Assembly: GCF_000685035.1 (NCBI RefSeq)
Contig: NZ_BAYB01000050.1
Coordinates: 1-51,477, forward strand
Direction of reading: 5' to 3'
Length of the DNA stretch: 51,477 nt
From: Paraburkholderia ferrariae NBRC 106233
Lineage (GTDB): Bacteria; Pseudomonadota; Gammaproteobacteria; Burkholderiales; Burkholderiaceae
Shown: one piece after another, positions 25,168 through 33,871 of the stretch
Layout: each line of letters begins with the position of its first letter
Position numbering within the stretch: position 1 is the stretch's first letter
Program-made: the position numbers and the translations under genes
The notes under the pieces: generated by a model
The model's database searches: none
Seen by the model: the letters and a program-made list of their open reading frames with translations, nothing else
Told to the model about the DNA's origin: nothing

Positions 25168-25190
25168 CAGGCGCGCGCTTCGCGCGCCTG
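25168..25190 (-). terminator. Strong hairpin downstream of the aldose epimerase gene
   Basis: Perfect 10-bp stem CAGGCGCGCG/CGCGCGCCTG with a 3-nt loop, 15 nt after the epimerase stop. No T run follows on the minus strand, so it may terminate with help or protect the 3' end of the sugar operon mRNA. Confidence 0.5.
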
Positions 25191-25205
25191 CCCCCAGGGA
25201 GGCCC

Positions 25206-26348
25206 TCAGCGCGCTTCCGCGCGCAGGCGCGCACCCTTGCCGTCGCGTGCGCCGGCGGCCTGGCCCCGGCCCCGGCCGCGCGGGGCCTTGCGGTGCGCAC
25301 CGGCCGCCGCCCGCATGTCCATGCGCTCGACGCTGAAGCTGAACTCGCGCACGAGCCGCTCGCCGCGCGCGAGCACGGTCATGCCGTGTGCGCCGCCCCC
25401 GCCCGAAAGATTCACCGCGTTGATCGGATGATCGACGGGCTCGAAGCAGAAAAAGTCCTGGCCCGGCGGCGTGTAGAGCACGTAGTAGTCGGTGTTCGCA
25501 CAGATCGACAGCGAGAGCCGCCGGCGCTCCCACACCACGGCCGCGCGCCCGCTCCAGCCGCTGAAGGCGTGGTTCACGAGGGTCTCGGGCAGCGGGTACG
25601 CCACGCCGAATTGCCACGCGGGCGGCGCCGGCACATGCCGCACCGGCAGCCAGTCCTGGCCCGAGAGCCACAGGCCGCTTGCCGGGGCCGAAAGCTCGGT
25701 GCTCGCGTCGCGCGCGAGGAAGGGGTGCACGCCCAGCCCGAACGGCAACGCGTCACGCCCGGTGTTCTCCACTTCGAGCTTCATGGTGAGCGTCGCGCCG
25801 TCGAGCGCATAGGTGATGGCCGCGCGATAGGCATAGGGCTCGCCCCGGCTGTGGTCGAGCACGAGCCGCACGTGCTCGCGGTCGGCCTGCTCCACCTGCC
25901 ACGGCACGAGCCAGCCGTCGCCGTGAATCGGCAGCGGTTCGCCAGCGCGATTGCAGGGCACCTCGATATCGCGGCCGCCGAAGTGAAAGCGCCCGGCCGC
26001 GATGCGGTTCGACCACGGCAACAGCGGATAGCACGCGAGTTCGTTGGGGTCCATGCGGGCGCTCACGTGTTCGCAGCGGCGAAACACGGGTTCGAGAGCC
26101 CCTTCGCTGCGCCAGTCGAAGCGCGTGATGCCCGCGCCGAGCTGCGGTGCGACGTCGAGCCTCAGGTATGCATTGGCAAGCGTCACGCAATCCACTTCCC
26201 CGGTGCCGGCCGCGCCGATGGCAACGGCCGAAGTACTGGGCCCGGGCATGACAGGATGGGTGGCGGCCTCCAGCCGCGCACGGCGCGCAGCGGCCGGCGC
26301 GCCGGTGGAACGCAGAGATTGACGCAAGGCGGAATTCGGGACGCTCAT
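25206..26348 (-). CDS. galM: Aldose 1-epimerase (galactose mutarotase-like)
   Basis: Interconverts alpha and beta sugar anomers, supplying the anomer used by a sugar dehydrogenase. The ATG at 26348 with GAGGAG 6 nt upstream gives 380 residues. The GalM-type beta-sandwich is seen in LANAYLRLDVAPQLGAGITRFDW, CYPLLPWSNRIAAGRF, PIHGDGW, GLGVHPFLARD (catalytic His) and a late acidic FCFEPVDHPINAVN (catalytic Glu). The N-terminal 45 and C-terminal 40 residues are low-complexity additions. It is the last gene of the sugar cluster but lies 339 nt from the SMP-30 gene, so a separate promoter is possible. Confidence 0.85.
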   Translation of the reverse strand: MSVPNSALRQSLRSTGAPAAARRARLEAATHPVMPGPSTSAVAIGAAGTGEVDCVTLANAYLRLDVAPQLGAGITRFDWRSEGALEPVFRRCEHVSARMDPNELACYPLLPWSNRIAAGRFHFGGRDIEVPCNRAGEPLPIHGDGWLVPWQVEQADREHVRLVLDHSRGEPYAYRAAITYALDGATLTMKLEVENTGRDALPFGLGVHPFLARDASTELSAPASGLWLSGQDWLPVRHVPAPPAWQFGVAYPLPETLVNHAFSGWSGRAAVVWERRRLSLSICANTDYYVLYTPPGQDFFCFEPVDHPINAVNLSGGGGAHGMTVLARGERLVREFSFSVERMDMRAAAGAHRKAPRGRGRGQAAGARDGKGARLRAEAR

Positions 26349-26687
26349 TGGATGCTCCTCGAGAGGCATGGATTGTCGCCGCCGGCGAAGGCGGCTCACG
26401 GGCGGTCTGCCGATGCGCCGATCCAATCTCATGGCGCGGGCGACCGCTTCTTGTGTTCACCCTTCTTGTGCCCTTCTAGTGCTCTTTTTTACCGTCTTCT
26501 TACGCTCTTCTTGTGCTTGTTCTTTTACTCGTCCTGGCAAAGTCGGCTGCGGACCGGCCATCTCCTCCCACCGCTGCAACTGTTGCCGTACCGCAACGTC
26601 CATCCCTTGATCTGCACAGCCCACGAAGCGTGAACCCGCATGCGGCGGGGCGCAAACGATGCACCAGAAAGGCGCACCGCCGCCCCT
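26349..26687 (-). other. Gap between SMP-30 lactonase and epimerase genes; purine-rich repeated leader
   Basis: No gene seen. From about 26450 to 26530 the minus strand is strongly purine-rich and AT-richer than its surroundings. AAGAAG cores occur repeatedly, three of them within CACAAGAAG. It would form the leader of galM mRNA. I see no T-run terminator for the upstream cistron. Confidence 0.5.
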
Positions 26688-27617
26688 TCAACCGCGCCGC
26701 CGGCTGCCCTGAAAGAGCGGCTCGGCAACGCCTGTGCGGCCGGCCGGCGCAGCGTAGACGCCGCCCGCATGCACGTCGCGCGCAAGCGCTTCGGCCGTGA
26801 GATCCGCGCGCGCGCTCGTGACGTAAAGCGTGTCCAGCAACGCACCGCCGAGCGTAACGCAGCTTGGCTGCGCTGTGGGAATCTTTACGCGCGCGGTTTC
26901 CCGGCCCCCGGCGTCGTAGCGCACCACGCGCTCGCCGCCCCATTGCGCGTTCCAGAGACCGCCATCGGCATCGACGGTCGAGCCGTCCGGCACGCCCGTT
27001 TCATCCGCAAGCGCGACGAACACGCGGTCGTTTGCAATCGTTCCATCGGCGCCGTACTCGCAGGCGCGGATCTGGCGCGTGGGGGAATCGCAGTAGTACA
27101 TCGTCGCGCCGTCCGGGCTGAACGCGATGCTGTTCGAAATGGCCGGCGCCGGCAGCGGCAGGCGCTCCAGCGTCAAGTCGCGGTTGAGGCGGTAAAAGCC
27201 GCCTATCGTCTGGACCAGCGCCGCCTCGTCCTTGGTGCCGAACACGAAGCGCCCCTGGCGGTCGCAGCGGCCATCGTTCACACGCGTATTCAGGTCCGGC
27301 TCGATTGCGACGATCGTTTCCAGATCGCCCGTTGCCAGATCGAAGAACGCCAGCCGCGAGGCGAGCCCGAGCAGCAACGTGCCTTCGTCCTCGCACAGCG
27401 CAAAGCACCCCAGCCGCTCCGGCATCTCCCACGTGACGTGCGAACCGTCGCGCGGGTCGTAGCGTGACAGGCTGGCGCCTTCGATATCGGTCCAGTAAAG
27501 GCGGCCGCTTCGCGCGCACCAGGTCGCGCCTTCGCCCAGCAGGTTGCGGGCATCCACCAGCAGCGCCGCCGTGGCGGCGGCGTCTGCATTTGCATCTGCA
27601 TCGGTCTTTGCGTTCAT
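26688..27617 (-). CDS. SMP-30/gluconolactonase family sugar lactonase
   Basis: Calcium/zinc-dependent beta-propeller lactonase that would open the galactono-lactone produced by the sugar dehydrogenase. The 309-residue protein starts MNAKTDADA with a short Ala-rich lead. LLGEGATWC (metal Glu) follows, then YWTDIEGASL, a later NDGRCDRQGRFVFGT (metal Asn and adjacent Asp) and SNSIAFSPDGATMYYCDS (metal Asn/Asp region). The start overlaps the stop of the upstream SDR by 4 bp (ATGA), so translation is coupled. Confidence 0.9.
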   Translation of the reverse strand: MNAKTDADANADAAATAALLVDARNLLGEGATWCARSGRLYWTDIEGASLSRYDPRDGSHVTWEMPERLGCFALCEDEGTLLLGLASRLAFFDLATGDLETIVAIEPDLNTRVNDGRCDRQGRFVFGTKDEAALVQTIGGFYRLNRDLTLERLPLPAPAISNSIAFSPDGATMYYCDSPTRQIRACEYGADGTIANDRVFVALADETGVPDGSTVDADGGLWNAQWGGERVVRYDAGGRETARVKIPTAQPSCVTLGGALLDTLYVTSARADLTAEALARDVHAGGVYAAPAGRTGVAEPLFQGSRRRG

Positions 27618-28414
27618 GCCCAGCCTCCGTCCACGACGATGTCCTGCGAGGTAATCATGCGGCTGTCGTCGGCGGCGAGGAAGAGCGCCATGCGCGCGAG
27701 ATCCTCGGGCAGCAGTTCGGCGCCGATGCACTGGCCGCGCCTGATGGCCTCGCGGCCTTCGTCGTCAAGCCACAGGCGCCGCTGCTTGTCGGTCATCACC
27801 CAGCCGGGCGCAAGCGTGTTCACGCGGATGCCATAGGGCCCGAGTTCCTTCGCGAGGCCCCGCGTGAGGCCCTGCACCGCCGACTTGCTCATCACGTACA
27901 CGGGATAGTCGCTGTTCTTCAGCATCCAGCTGATCGACCCCATGTTGATGATCGAGCCCGCGCGCGCGGCCTTCATGTCCTCGACCACCGCCTGGGTGGC
28001 GAACAACTGATGCCGCACGTTCACGGCGATGCCTTCGTCGAACGACTCGGGCGTAACGTCCGCGAGCGCATGGCGGCGGTCGTTCGCCGCGTTGTTCAGC
28101 AGCACTTCGATGGGGCCGAACGCCGCTTTCACGTCGGCAATCGCCGCGCGCAGCGCGCCGATATCGGTGAGATCGCAGGTGACGAAAAGCGGCTTGTGGC
28201 GCGAGTCGCCGAGCGAATCCGCCAGCGCGACGCCCGCGCTCGTATCGATGTCGAGAAAGCCCACGCGCGCGCCCTGCGCGGCGAAGTGCTCGACGAAGGC
28301 CGCGCCGATGCCGGTCGCGCCGCCCGTCACGAGGACGACGCGATCGACGAGGCTCGGGTAGCGCGCGTAAGGCTCGTGCGCGTGGCGCGCGACGGCATTG
28401 GCGGGAGACGACAT
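27614..28414 (-). CDS. Short-chain dehydrogenase/reductase, probable sugar 1-dehydrogenase (SDR 1)
   Basis: NAD(P)-dependent oxidoreductase of 266 residues. It has the cofactor loop TGGATGIG, acidic VGFLDID, LLNNAAND, and the Ser-Tyr-Lys catalytic set (INMGSISW and PVYVMSKSA). In this operon, between the AraH-like permease and the SMP-30 lactonase, it most likely oxidises D-galactose (or L-arabinose) at C1 to the lactone. It is 19 nt downstream of the permease gene. The substrate is inferred from neighbours only. Confidence 0.85.
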   Translation of the reverse strand: MSSPANAVARHAHEPYARYPSLVDRVVLVTGGATGIGAAFVEHFAAQGARVGFLDIDTSAGVALADSLGDSRHKPLFVTCDLTDIGALRAAIADVKAAFGPIEVLLNNAANDRRHALADVTPESFDEGIAVNVRHQLFATQAVVEDMKAARAGSIINMGSISWMLKNSDYPVYVMSKSAVQGLTRGLAKELGPYGIRVNTLAPGWVMTDKQRRLWLDDEGREAIRRGQCIGAELLPEDLARMALFLAADDSRMITSQDIVVDGGWA

Positions 28415-28433
28415 CGTTCGGATTCCTTGAGAG

Positions 28434-29450
28434 TTAGTCGCGTGCGCCGCGGTTCTTCAACTGGTCGAGCAGCACCGCCGCGAGCAGGATCGCGCCGCGC
28501 ACGAGGTACTGGTAGAACGCGTCGATGTTGAGCAGGTTCATCACGTTTTCGACCGTGCCCATGATCAGCACGCCGATCACCACGCCCGAGATCGTCGCGC
28601 GGCCGCCCAGCAGCGACACGCCGCCCAGCACGCAGGCCGAGATCACGTTCAGCTCGAAGCCTTCGGCCGCATTCGGCTGGCCCGAGGTGATGCGCGAGGC
28701 AAGAATCACGCCGGCGAGCGCGGTGACGGCGCCCTGGATCAGGAAGATCCAGACGCGCGTGCGCTCGACGTTGATGCCCGCGAGACGCGAGGCTTCCGGA
28801 TTGCCGCCGATGGCGAGCGTATTGCGCCCATAAACCGTGTGATTGAGCATCACGCCGAACACGATGAAGCAGATGAGCGTGACCCAGATCGGCAGCGAAA
28901 CGCCGAAGAAGGCCATCGTGCCGAGCGCGATGAACGCATCCGACGACACGCCCACCGCCTGGCCATGCGAGACGATGAAACCGAGACCGCGCACGATCTC
29001 CATGGTGGCGAGCGTGGTGATCAGCGCGTTGATGCGCAGGTAGGCAATCACCGCGCCGTTCACGAAGCCGATTGCAGCACCCGCCGCCACGGCGGCGATG
29101 ATCGCCACGAACGTGCTGTTGGTCGCGTTGAGCACCATCGCGCACAGCACGCCCGCGAACGCCACCGTGGAGCCCACGGAGAGGTCGAAGTCGCGCGAGG
29201 CGAGACAGAACATCATCGTGCAGGCCACCATGCCGATCTGCGAGACCGACAACGCGAGGCCCAGCATGTTCTCGATCGAAAAGAAGTGATCGACGGTCAG
29301 CGACATCACGACGAACATGATCACGAAGATCACGATCAGGCTGTACTCGGTGATCTGCTGCCACCACTTCTGCTTGTCGCTCGCCTGCGGAATCAGCGCG
29401 TCGGCGACACTCTTCGCGGCCTCGGCCGCCAGGTTTTCTCTCGCTTGCAT
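28434..29450 (-). CDS. araH: AraH-like sugar ABC transporter permease
   Basis: Membrane subunit of a carbohydrate uptake-2 family importer. The 338-residue protein is hydrophobic throughout and very like E. coli AraH: SVSQIGMVACTMMFCLASRDFDLSVGS, LRINALITTLATMEIVRGL, GRNTLAIGGNPEASRLAGI and ISACVLGGVSLLGG. The ATG at 29450 is preferred over one at 29477 because GGGGAGGAG lies 8 nt upstream of it. The E. coli system takes L-arabinose, D-galactose and D-fucose, which fits a galactose operon. The gene is cotranscribed with araG. Confidence 0.92.
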   Translation of the reverse strand: MQARENLAAEAAKSVADALIPQASDKQKWWQQITEYSLIVIFVIMFVVMSLTVDHFFSIENMLGLALSVSQIGMVACTMMFCLASRDFDLSVGSTVAFAGVLCAMVLNATNSTFVAIIAAVAAGAAIGFVNGAVIAYLRINALITTLATMEIVRGLGFIVSHGQAVGVSSDAFIALGTMAFFGVSLPIWVTLICFIVFGVMLNHTVYGRNTLAIGGNPEASRLAGINVERTRVWIFLIQGAVTALAGVILASRITSGQPNAAEGFELNVISACVLGGVSLLGGRATISGVVIGVLIMGTVENVMNLLNIDAFYQYLVRGAILLAAVLLDQLKNRGARD

Positions 29451-29473
29451 TTCAGTCACTCCTCCCCGTCCAC

Positions 29474-30985
29474 TCATGCAGCCATGGCCTGCGCGCGCTT
29501 AGGCAGCGCGAGGTCCAGCACCGCGTGTTCGCTCGCCGCGCCGCGCGGCAACTCGCCCGAAATACGGCCTTCGCGCATCACCACGATGCGGTCCGACACG
29601 CCCAGCACCTCGGGCAATTCCGATGACACCATCACGATCGCGCAGCCGCGTGCCGCGAGCTGGTAGATCACGTTGTAGATTTCGTGCTTCGCCCCCACGT
29701 CGATGCCGCGCGTGGGTTCGTCCAGAATCACGACCTTCAGGTCCGGCTCCGCGAGCCAGCGCGAAAGAATCGCCTTCTGCTGGTTGCCGCCCGAGAGGAA
29801 GCGGATCTTCTGGCGGCGGCTCGGCGTCTTGATCTTCAGCAGCTTGATGAAGCGGTCCGCCGTTTCGGCTTCCTTCTTGCGGTCGAGGAACATGCCCGCG
29901 CGAAGAAAGTGCCGGCGGCAGCTGATGTTGATGTTCTCCGAAACCGAGGCCATCGCAACAATGCCCTGCTCCTTGCGGTCCTCGGGGCACAGCACGATGC
30001 CGTTGCGGATCGCGTCGCCCGCGCTCTTCACCTTGATGGTCTTGCCATCCAGCACGATCTCGCCGGCGCTGCGCTTGTGCGTGCCGTACACGAGCTGCAT
30101 GAGCTCGCTGCGCCCGGCGCCCACCAGCCCAAAGAAGCCGACGATCTCGCCCGCCTTCACCTCGAAGCTCGCGGGCTCGGCAAGCGGATGGCCCTCCACG
30201 CCGCGCACCGCGAAGCGCACGTCGCCCAGTTCGCGCGGCGTGTAGTTGTAGATGTCGCTGATCTCGCGCCCCACCATTTCGGCGACGATGGTTTCGCGCT
30301 TCACGCCGTCGAGCGTTTCGTGCGAGGCCACCTTGCGGCCGTCGCGGAAGATCGTGCAGGCATCGCACAGCTCGTAGATCTCGTCCATGCGGTGCGAGAT
30401 GTAGATGAGCGCGCGGTTGTCGGCACGCAGTTCGCGCACGAGCTTGAAGAGCACTTCGGTCTCGCGGTGCGAGAGCGAGCTCGTGGGCTCGTCGAGCGCG
30501 ATCACGCGCGCATTGCGCAAGAGCGCCTTGCAGATTTCCACCATCTGGCGCTGCGCGATGGACAGCTTGCGCAGCTTCGCGGCCGGGTCGAGGTCCACGC
30601 CCATCGCCGCGAGCCGTTCGCGCACGAAGCGGCGCGCCTCGCTGCGCTTGACCCAGCCGAGCGCATTCGGCAGCGCGCCCAGCAGCAGGTTTTCGGCCAC
30701 GGTCAGATCGGGCACGTACTGCAGTTCCTGGTGGATCACGGCAATGCCCGCGCCAATCGACGCGGCGGCATCGGCAAAGCGTACTTCGTTGCCGTCCACG
30801 AGAATGCGGCCCGAGTCCGGCTGGTACTCGCCGCCCAGAATCTTGAGCAGGGTGGACTTGCCGGCGCCGTTTTCGCCCATCAGGCCGTGCACCTGGCCCG
30901 CGTGCACGTCGAACGCCACGCCATCGAGCGCACGCACGCCCGGAAACACCTTGCCGATATTGTCAAAACGCAGCGTCGCTGACAC
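29474..30985 (-). CDS. araG: AraG-like sugar ABC transporter ATP-binding protein
   Basis: Energising subunit with two ABC modules, 503 residues. The first module has Walker A GENGAGKST (38-46), signature LSIAQRQ and Walker B ALDEPTSSL. The second has a degenerate Walker A (GLVGAGRSE), CPEDRKEQG, signature LSGGNQQKA and VVILDEPTRGID. This asymmetric layout is normal for the family (AraG, RbsA, XylG). The start is GTG with AGAGGAAACC upstream. It follows araF after 148 nt that contain a stem-loop. Confidence 0.95.
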   Translation of the reverse strand: MSATLRFDNIGKVFPGVRALDGVAFDVHAGQVHGLMGENGAGKSTLLKILGGEYQPDSGRILVDGNEVRFADAAASIGAGIAVIHQELQYVPDLTVAENLLLGALPNALGWVKRSEARRFVRERLAAMGVDLDPAAKLRKLSIAQRQMVEICKALLRNARVIALDEPTSSLSHRETEVLFKLVRELRADNRALIYISHRMDEIYELCDACTIFRDGRKVASHETLDGVKRETIVAEMVGREISDIYNYTPRELGDVRFAVRGVEGHPLAEPASFEVKAGEIVGFFGLVGAGRSELMQLVYGTHKRSAGEIVLDGKTIKVKSAGDAIRNGIVLCPEDRKEQGIVAMASVSENINISCRRHFLRAGMFLDRKKEAETADRFIKLLKIKTPSRRQKIRFLSGGNQQKAILSRWLAEPDLKVVILDEPTRGIDVGAKHEIYNVIYQLAARGCAIVMVSSELPEVLGVSDRIVVMREGRISGELPRGAASEHAVLDLALPKRAQAMAA

Positions 30986-31037
30986 TTCGGTTTCCTCTCA
31001 ATCGATACACCCCAGGCACCTGTTCTGCCGTGCCGCA

Positions 31038-31069
31038 CTGCCGGTGCGCCTCACATACGACACCGGCAG
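31038..31069 (-). other. Stem-loop between araF and araG
   Basis: Perfect 9-bp stem CTGCCGGTG/CACCGGCAG with a 14-nt loop and no T run. In transporter operons such structures often protect the 3' end of the binding-protein message; that function is inferred. Confidence 0.5.
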
Positions 31070-31133
31070 CCGACGGCAGGAAATGGCCGGCCCGAACACC
31101 CGCGAACGTCTGTCCGGACCGGGGTTCAAGCGC

Positions 31134-32141
31134 TTACTTCGACGCGAGACCCATCTGCTCGCGCACCTGGTTCACGTTGTCGCGCGTGGCCAGCATGCCC
31201 GTCGTCAGCGTGAGAAGCGGCGGCTCCTTGCCTTGCGTGATCCACGCGTACATCAGGTTCGAGGTTTCCTCGCCGTGGCGCTTCGGGCTGATGATCACGG
31301 TGCCGTAGAAGCCCGTGGGCTGCGGCTTCTTGAACTCGTTGAGCGCCGAGTCCGAACCGCCGATGCCGATGCCGATCATGTTGTCGGCCTTGAAGCCGCG
31401 GCCTTCCGCTGCGCGCACGGCGCCCAGCACGGCTTCGTCGTTCAGGCCGTAGGCCACCCAGTGCTTGAACTGCGGGTTCTTCGTGAGCGCGATGTTCGCG
31501 GCGTTGAAGGCGTTTTCCGTGTCGGTCTTCGCCTGCGGCGCCTCGATCACGTTCGCCTTCGGGAAGCCGGCGGCCACCAGCGCGTCGGTCGCGCCGGTCG
31601 TGCGGTCATGCGCCGTAGGCAGTTGTTCGTAGGTCACGTCGATGGCGCCCACGTCCTTCATGTCCCAACCGCGCTTCTTGATTTCGGCGGCAATGCCGTC
31701 ACCCACCTGCTTGCCGATGTTGTAGGCCGAAATGCCCATGTGCGGCACCGACGCGATCGGCTTGCCCGCGCCGTCGACGAGACGGTCGTCCACCGTCATC
31801 ATCTTCAGGTTGTCGGCCTTGGCCTTGGCGACGATGCCCGGCCCGAGCTTGACGTCAGGCGTGCAGATGATGAAGCCCTGGGCCTTTTGCGCGGCCAGGT
31901 TGTCGATTGCGCTCATCACCTTCTCGCCCGAGGGCGCGCCGATCTTCACGAGCGTGAAGCCGTCCTGCTTGGCCGCCATTTCGGCGAACTTCCATTCGTC
32001 CTGGAACCACGGCTCCTCGGGTTGCTTCACGAGAAAGCCGATCTTGACCTGATCGGCGGCCTGCGCGATGGGCGCCTCTACGAGCGACGCGCTCGCGGCA
32101 ACCGCGGCAGCCATCAGCGTCAAAAAGATACGTCGTTGCAT
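31134..32141 (-). CDS. araF: AraF-like periplasmic sugar-binding protein
   Basis: Periplasmic binding protein of 335 residues. A signal peptide ends with APIAQA, cleaved near residue 28. The mature part runs FLVKQPEEPWFQDEWKFAE, IICTPDVKLGPGIVAKAKADN, RTTGATDAL, GLNDEAVLGAVRAAEG and GIGIGGSDSALNEF, a close match to E. coli arabinose-binding protein. The sugar-contacting region (KQPEEPWFQ) is conserved. It is flanked on both sides by stem-loops within the operon, in line with high expression. Confidence 0.94.
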   Translation of the reverse strand: MQRRIFLTLMAAAVAASASLVEAPIAQAADQVKIGFLVKQPEEPWFQDEWKFAEMAAKQDGFTLVKIGAPSGEKVMSAIDNLAAQKAQGFIICTPDVKLGPGIVAKAKADNLKMMTVDDRLVDGAGKPIASVPHMGISAYNIGKQVGDGIAAEIKKRGWDMKDVGAIDVTYEQLPTAHDRTTGATDALVAAGFPKANVIEAPQAKTDTENAFNAANIALTKNPQFKHWVAYGLNDEAVLGAVRAAEGRGFKADNMIGIGIGGSDSALNEFKKPQPTGFYGTVIISPKRHGEETSNLMYAWITQGKEPPLLTLTTGMLATRDNVNQVREQMGLASK

Positions 32142-32198
32142 GGTGTCAGTCTCCTGTCTTCTTCATTCACTGGAAGGGTAGGCCGCCTCTTCTTCTCC

Positions 32199-32229
32199 CC
32201 GCCGATGCGCGCGGCCAGCGCTTCGGCGG
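32199..32229 (-). other. Stem-loop between SDR 2 and araF
   Basis: CCGCCGA (32199-32205) pairs with TCGGCGG (32223-32229), and inside it GCGC pairs with GCGC across a T-T mismatch; 7-nt loop, no T run. It lies in the 154-nt gap upstream of araF, which also has two direct copies of CTGCGTATT on the plus strand. Confidence 0.45.
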
Positions 32230-32295
32230 ATTCCTGCGTATTCGTGCTGACTGCTGCGTATTGCTATGGACTCCTTTACGACTTTCCGGACTCCC

Positions 32296-33075
32296 TCAAT
32301 CGTGGTAGAGCGCCGTGCGCCCCCCGTCGATCGTAATGCAGCTTGCGTTGATGAACGGTGCTTCGTCCGAGGCGAGAAACACCGCCGTCATCGCCACCTC
32401 CTCCGGGCGGCCAATGCGCTTCATCGGCGAAAGCGCCAGCGTCTCGAGGCGCGCCGCTTTCGGGTCGGGCTGCGAATCCCACCAGTCGCGCGTGAGCTGC
32501 GTTTCGATGTAGCCCGGCGCGATGGCGTTCACCCGTACGTTCCGCGGCGCGTATTCGATGCCGAGCGCGCGCGTGAGGCCCAGCACGCCATGCTTGGCCA
32601 CCGGGTAGGGAAAGCAGCCCGGAATGATCTGGAACGCGTGCGTGGACGCAATGTTCACGATGCTGCCCGCGCCGCGCTCGACCATGCCCGGCAGCACCGC
32701 GCGGCAGCCGTTCCACACGCCGTCCAGATCGACGGCGAAGCAGCGGCGCCAGTCGTCGTCGGTCATCGTGAGCGGGTCGGCAAACACGTTGATGCCGGCG
32801 TTGTTCACGAGCACGTCCACCGGGCCAAATGCGCGCGCGGCCTCGTCCACGGCTGCGCGCACCGAGGCGGCCTGGGTCACGTCGGTCGGCACGGCCAGCA
32901 CCTTCGCTGCGTCATGCTGCGCGGCGATTTCGCGTGCCGTTGCCTGCGCCGTCGCGCCTTCGAGTTCCGCGAGCACCACCGCCGCGCCTTCCGCCACGAA
33001 CGCACGCGCGATCGCCGCGCCGATGCCGCGGCCGGCGCCGGTCACGAGTGCGACCTTGCCCGCCAGACGGTTCAT
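32296..33075 (-). CDS. Short-chain dehydrogenase/reductase (SDR 2)
   Basis: A second NAD(P)-dependent SDR of 259 residues. Features are TGAGRGIG, LVNNAGIN, the catalytic Ser in NIASTHAF and Tyr-Lys in YPVAKHG, then ALGIEYAPRNVRVNAIAPGYIET. It starts at 33075 (MNRLAGKVALVTG), overlapping the aldolase stop by 4 bp. Two SDRs in one sugar operon may act on different sugars (for example galactose and fucose or arabinose) or on different steps; the sequence alone does not say which is the galactose dehydrogenase. Confidence 0.85.
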   Translation of the reverse strand: MNRLAGKVALVTGAGRGIGAAIARAFVAEGAAVVLAELEGATAQATAREIAAQHDAAKVLAVPTDVTQAASVRAAVDEAARAFGPVDVLVNNAGINVFADPLTMTDDDWRRCFAVDLDGVWNGCRAVLPGMVERGAGSIVNIASTHAFQIIPGCFPYPVAKHGVLGLTRALGIEYAPRNVRVNAIAPGYIETQLTRDWWDSQPDPKAARLETLALSPMKRIGRPEEVAMTAVFLASDEAPFINASCITIDGGRTALYHD

Positions 33076-33791
33076 GCCCCGGCTCCCGCGTTCGCGTTCT
33101 TTGCGCTCTTTACACTCGCCAATGCGTCTTGCGTCGCGCGCCAGCCTGCGATGAATGCCTCCGCATGCGCACGCGTGGCGGCCACGTCCTGGCCCGGCTT
33201 GTAGAGCGCGGAGCCAAGTCCGAAGCCGCTCGCGCCCGCGGCAAGCTGCGGCCCCATGTTCTCGGGCGTCACGCCCCCCACCGGCAGGAGCGGCACCACA
33301 GCCGGAATCACCGCGCGCCATGCCTTCGTCACGGCCGGTCCCAGTTGCTCGGCCGGAAACATCTTCAACGCGTCGGCGCCATGCGTGAGCGCGGCGAAAG
33401 CTTCGGTCGGCGTGGCGACGCCCGGCACGCACGCCATGCCTTGCAGCTTCGCGGCGAGTATCACGTCGGTGTCGGCGTGCGGCATCACGATCAGTTCGCC
33501 GCCCGCGCTCTTTACGTCGCGCACGCGCGCTGTGGTGAGGACCGTGCCGGCGCCCACCATCGCATCGGCGGGAAGCGCCGCGCGCAGCGCCGCAATGCTG
33601 TCGAGCGGAGCCGGCGAATTGAGCGGCACTTCGATCAGGCGAAAGCCCGCGTCATAGAGCGCGCGGCCGTGATCGGCGGCTTCGGCGGGCGTGATGCCGC
33701 GCACGATGGCGACCATCCGGCAAGCGGCGAACGCCGCCACGAACCCCGGATGCGGCGTGTAGGGAGCGGGCAGATTCAGTTCGGATTCCAT
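33072..33791 (-). CDS. dgoA: 2-dehydro-3-deoxy-6-phosphogalactonate aldolase
   Basis: Class I aldolase that cuts KDPGal to pyruvate and glyceraldehyde 3-phosphate. The 239-residue product (start MESELNLPAP at 33791) has the family residues Arg31 in VRGITPAEA, Glu54 in LIEVPLNSP and Schiff-base Lys143 in ALKMFPAEQLG. A GTG 14 codons upstream is a possible alternative start. It is 80 nt after dgoK; that spacer contains a 10-bp tandem repeat. It overlaps the start of SDR 2. Confidence 0.93.
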   Translation of the reverse strand: MESELNLPAPYTPHPGFVAAFAACRMVAIVRGITPAEAADHGRALYDAGFRLIEVPLNSPAPLDSIAALRAALPADAMVGAGTVLTTARVRDVKSAGGELIVMPHADTDVILAAKLQGMACVPGVATPTEAFAALTHGADALKMFPAEQLGPAVTKAWRAVIPAVVPLLPVGGVTPENMGPQLAAGASGFGLGSALYKPGQDVAATRAHAEAFIAGWRATQDALASVKSAKNANAGAGA

Positions 33792-33835
33792 ATCGTATTC
33801 CGGGATTCGGTTGCTCGGTTCATGTCGCTTCACTT

Positions 33836-33863
33836 CGGCTCAGGTCGGCTCAGGTCGGCTCAA
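33836..33863. repeat. 10-bp tandem repeat between dgoK and dgoA
   Basis: Two full and one partial copy of CGGCTCAGGT on the plus strand, immediately before the dgoK stop codon on the coding strand order. No function is apparent. Confidence 0.8.
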
Positions 33864-33871
33864 GCGCGCGC

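Noticed and set aside
29451..29477. ATG at 29477 as the araH start (overlapping the araG stop)
   Set aside because: The ATG at 29450 has an ideal GGGGAGGAG site, and the family homology starts after it.
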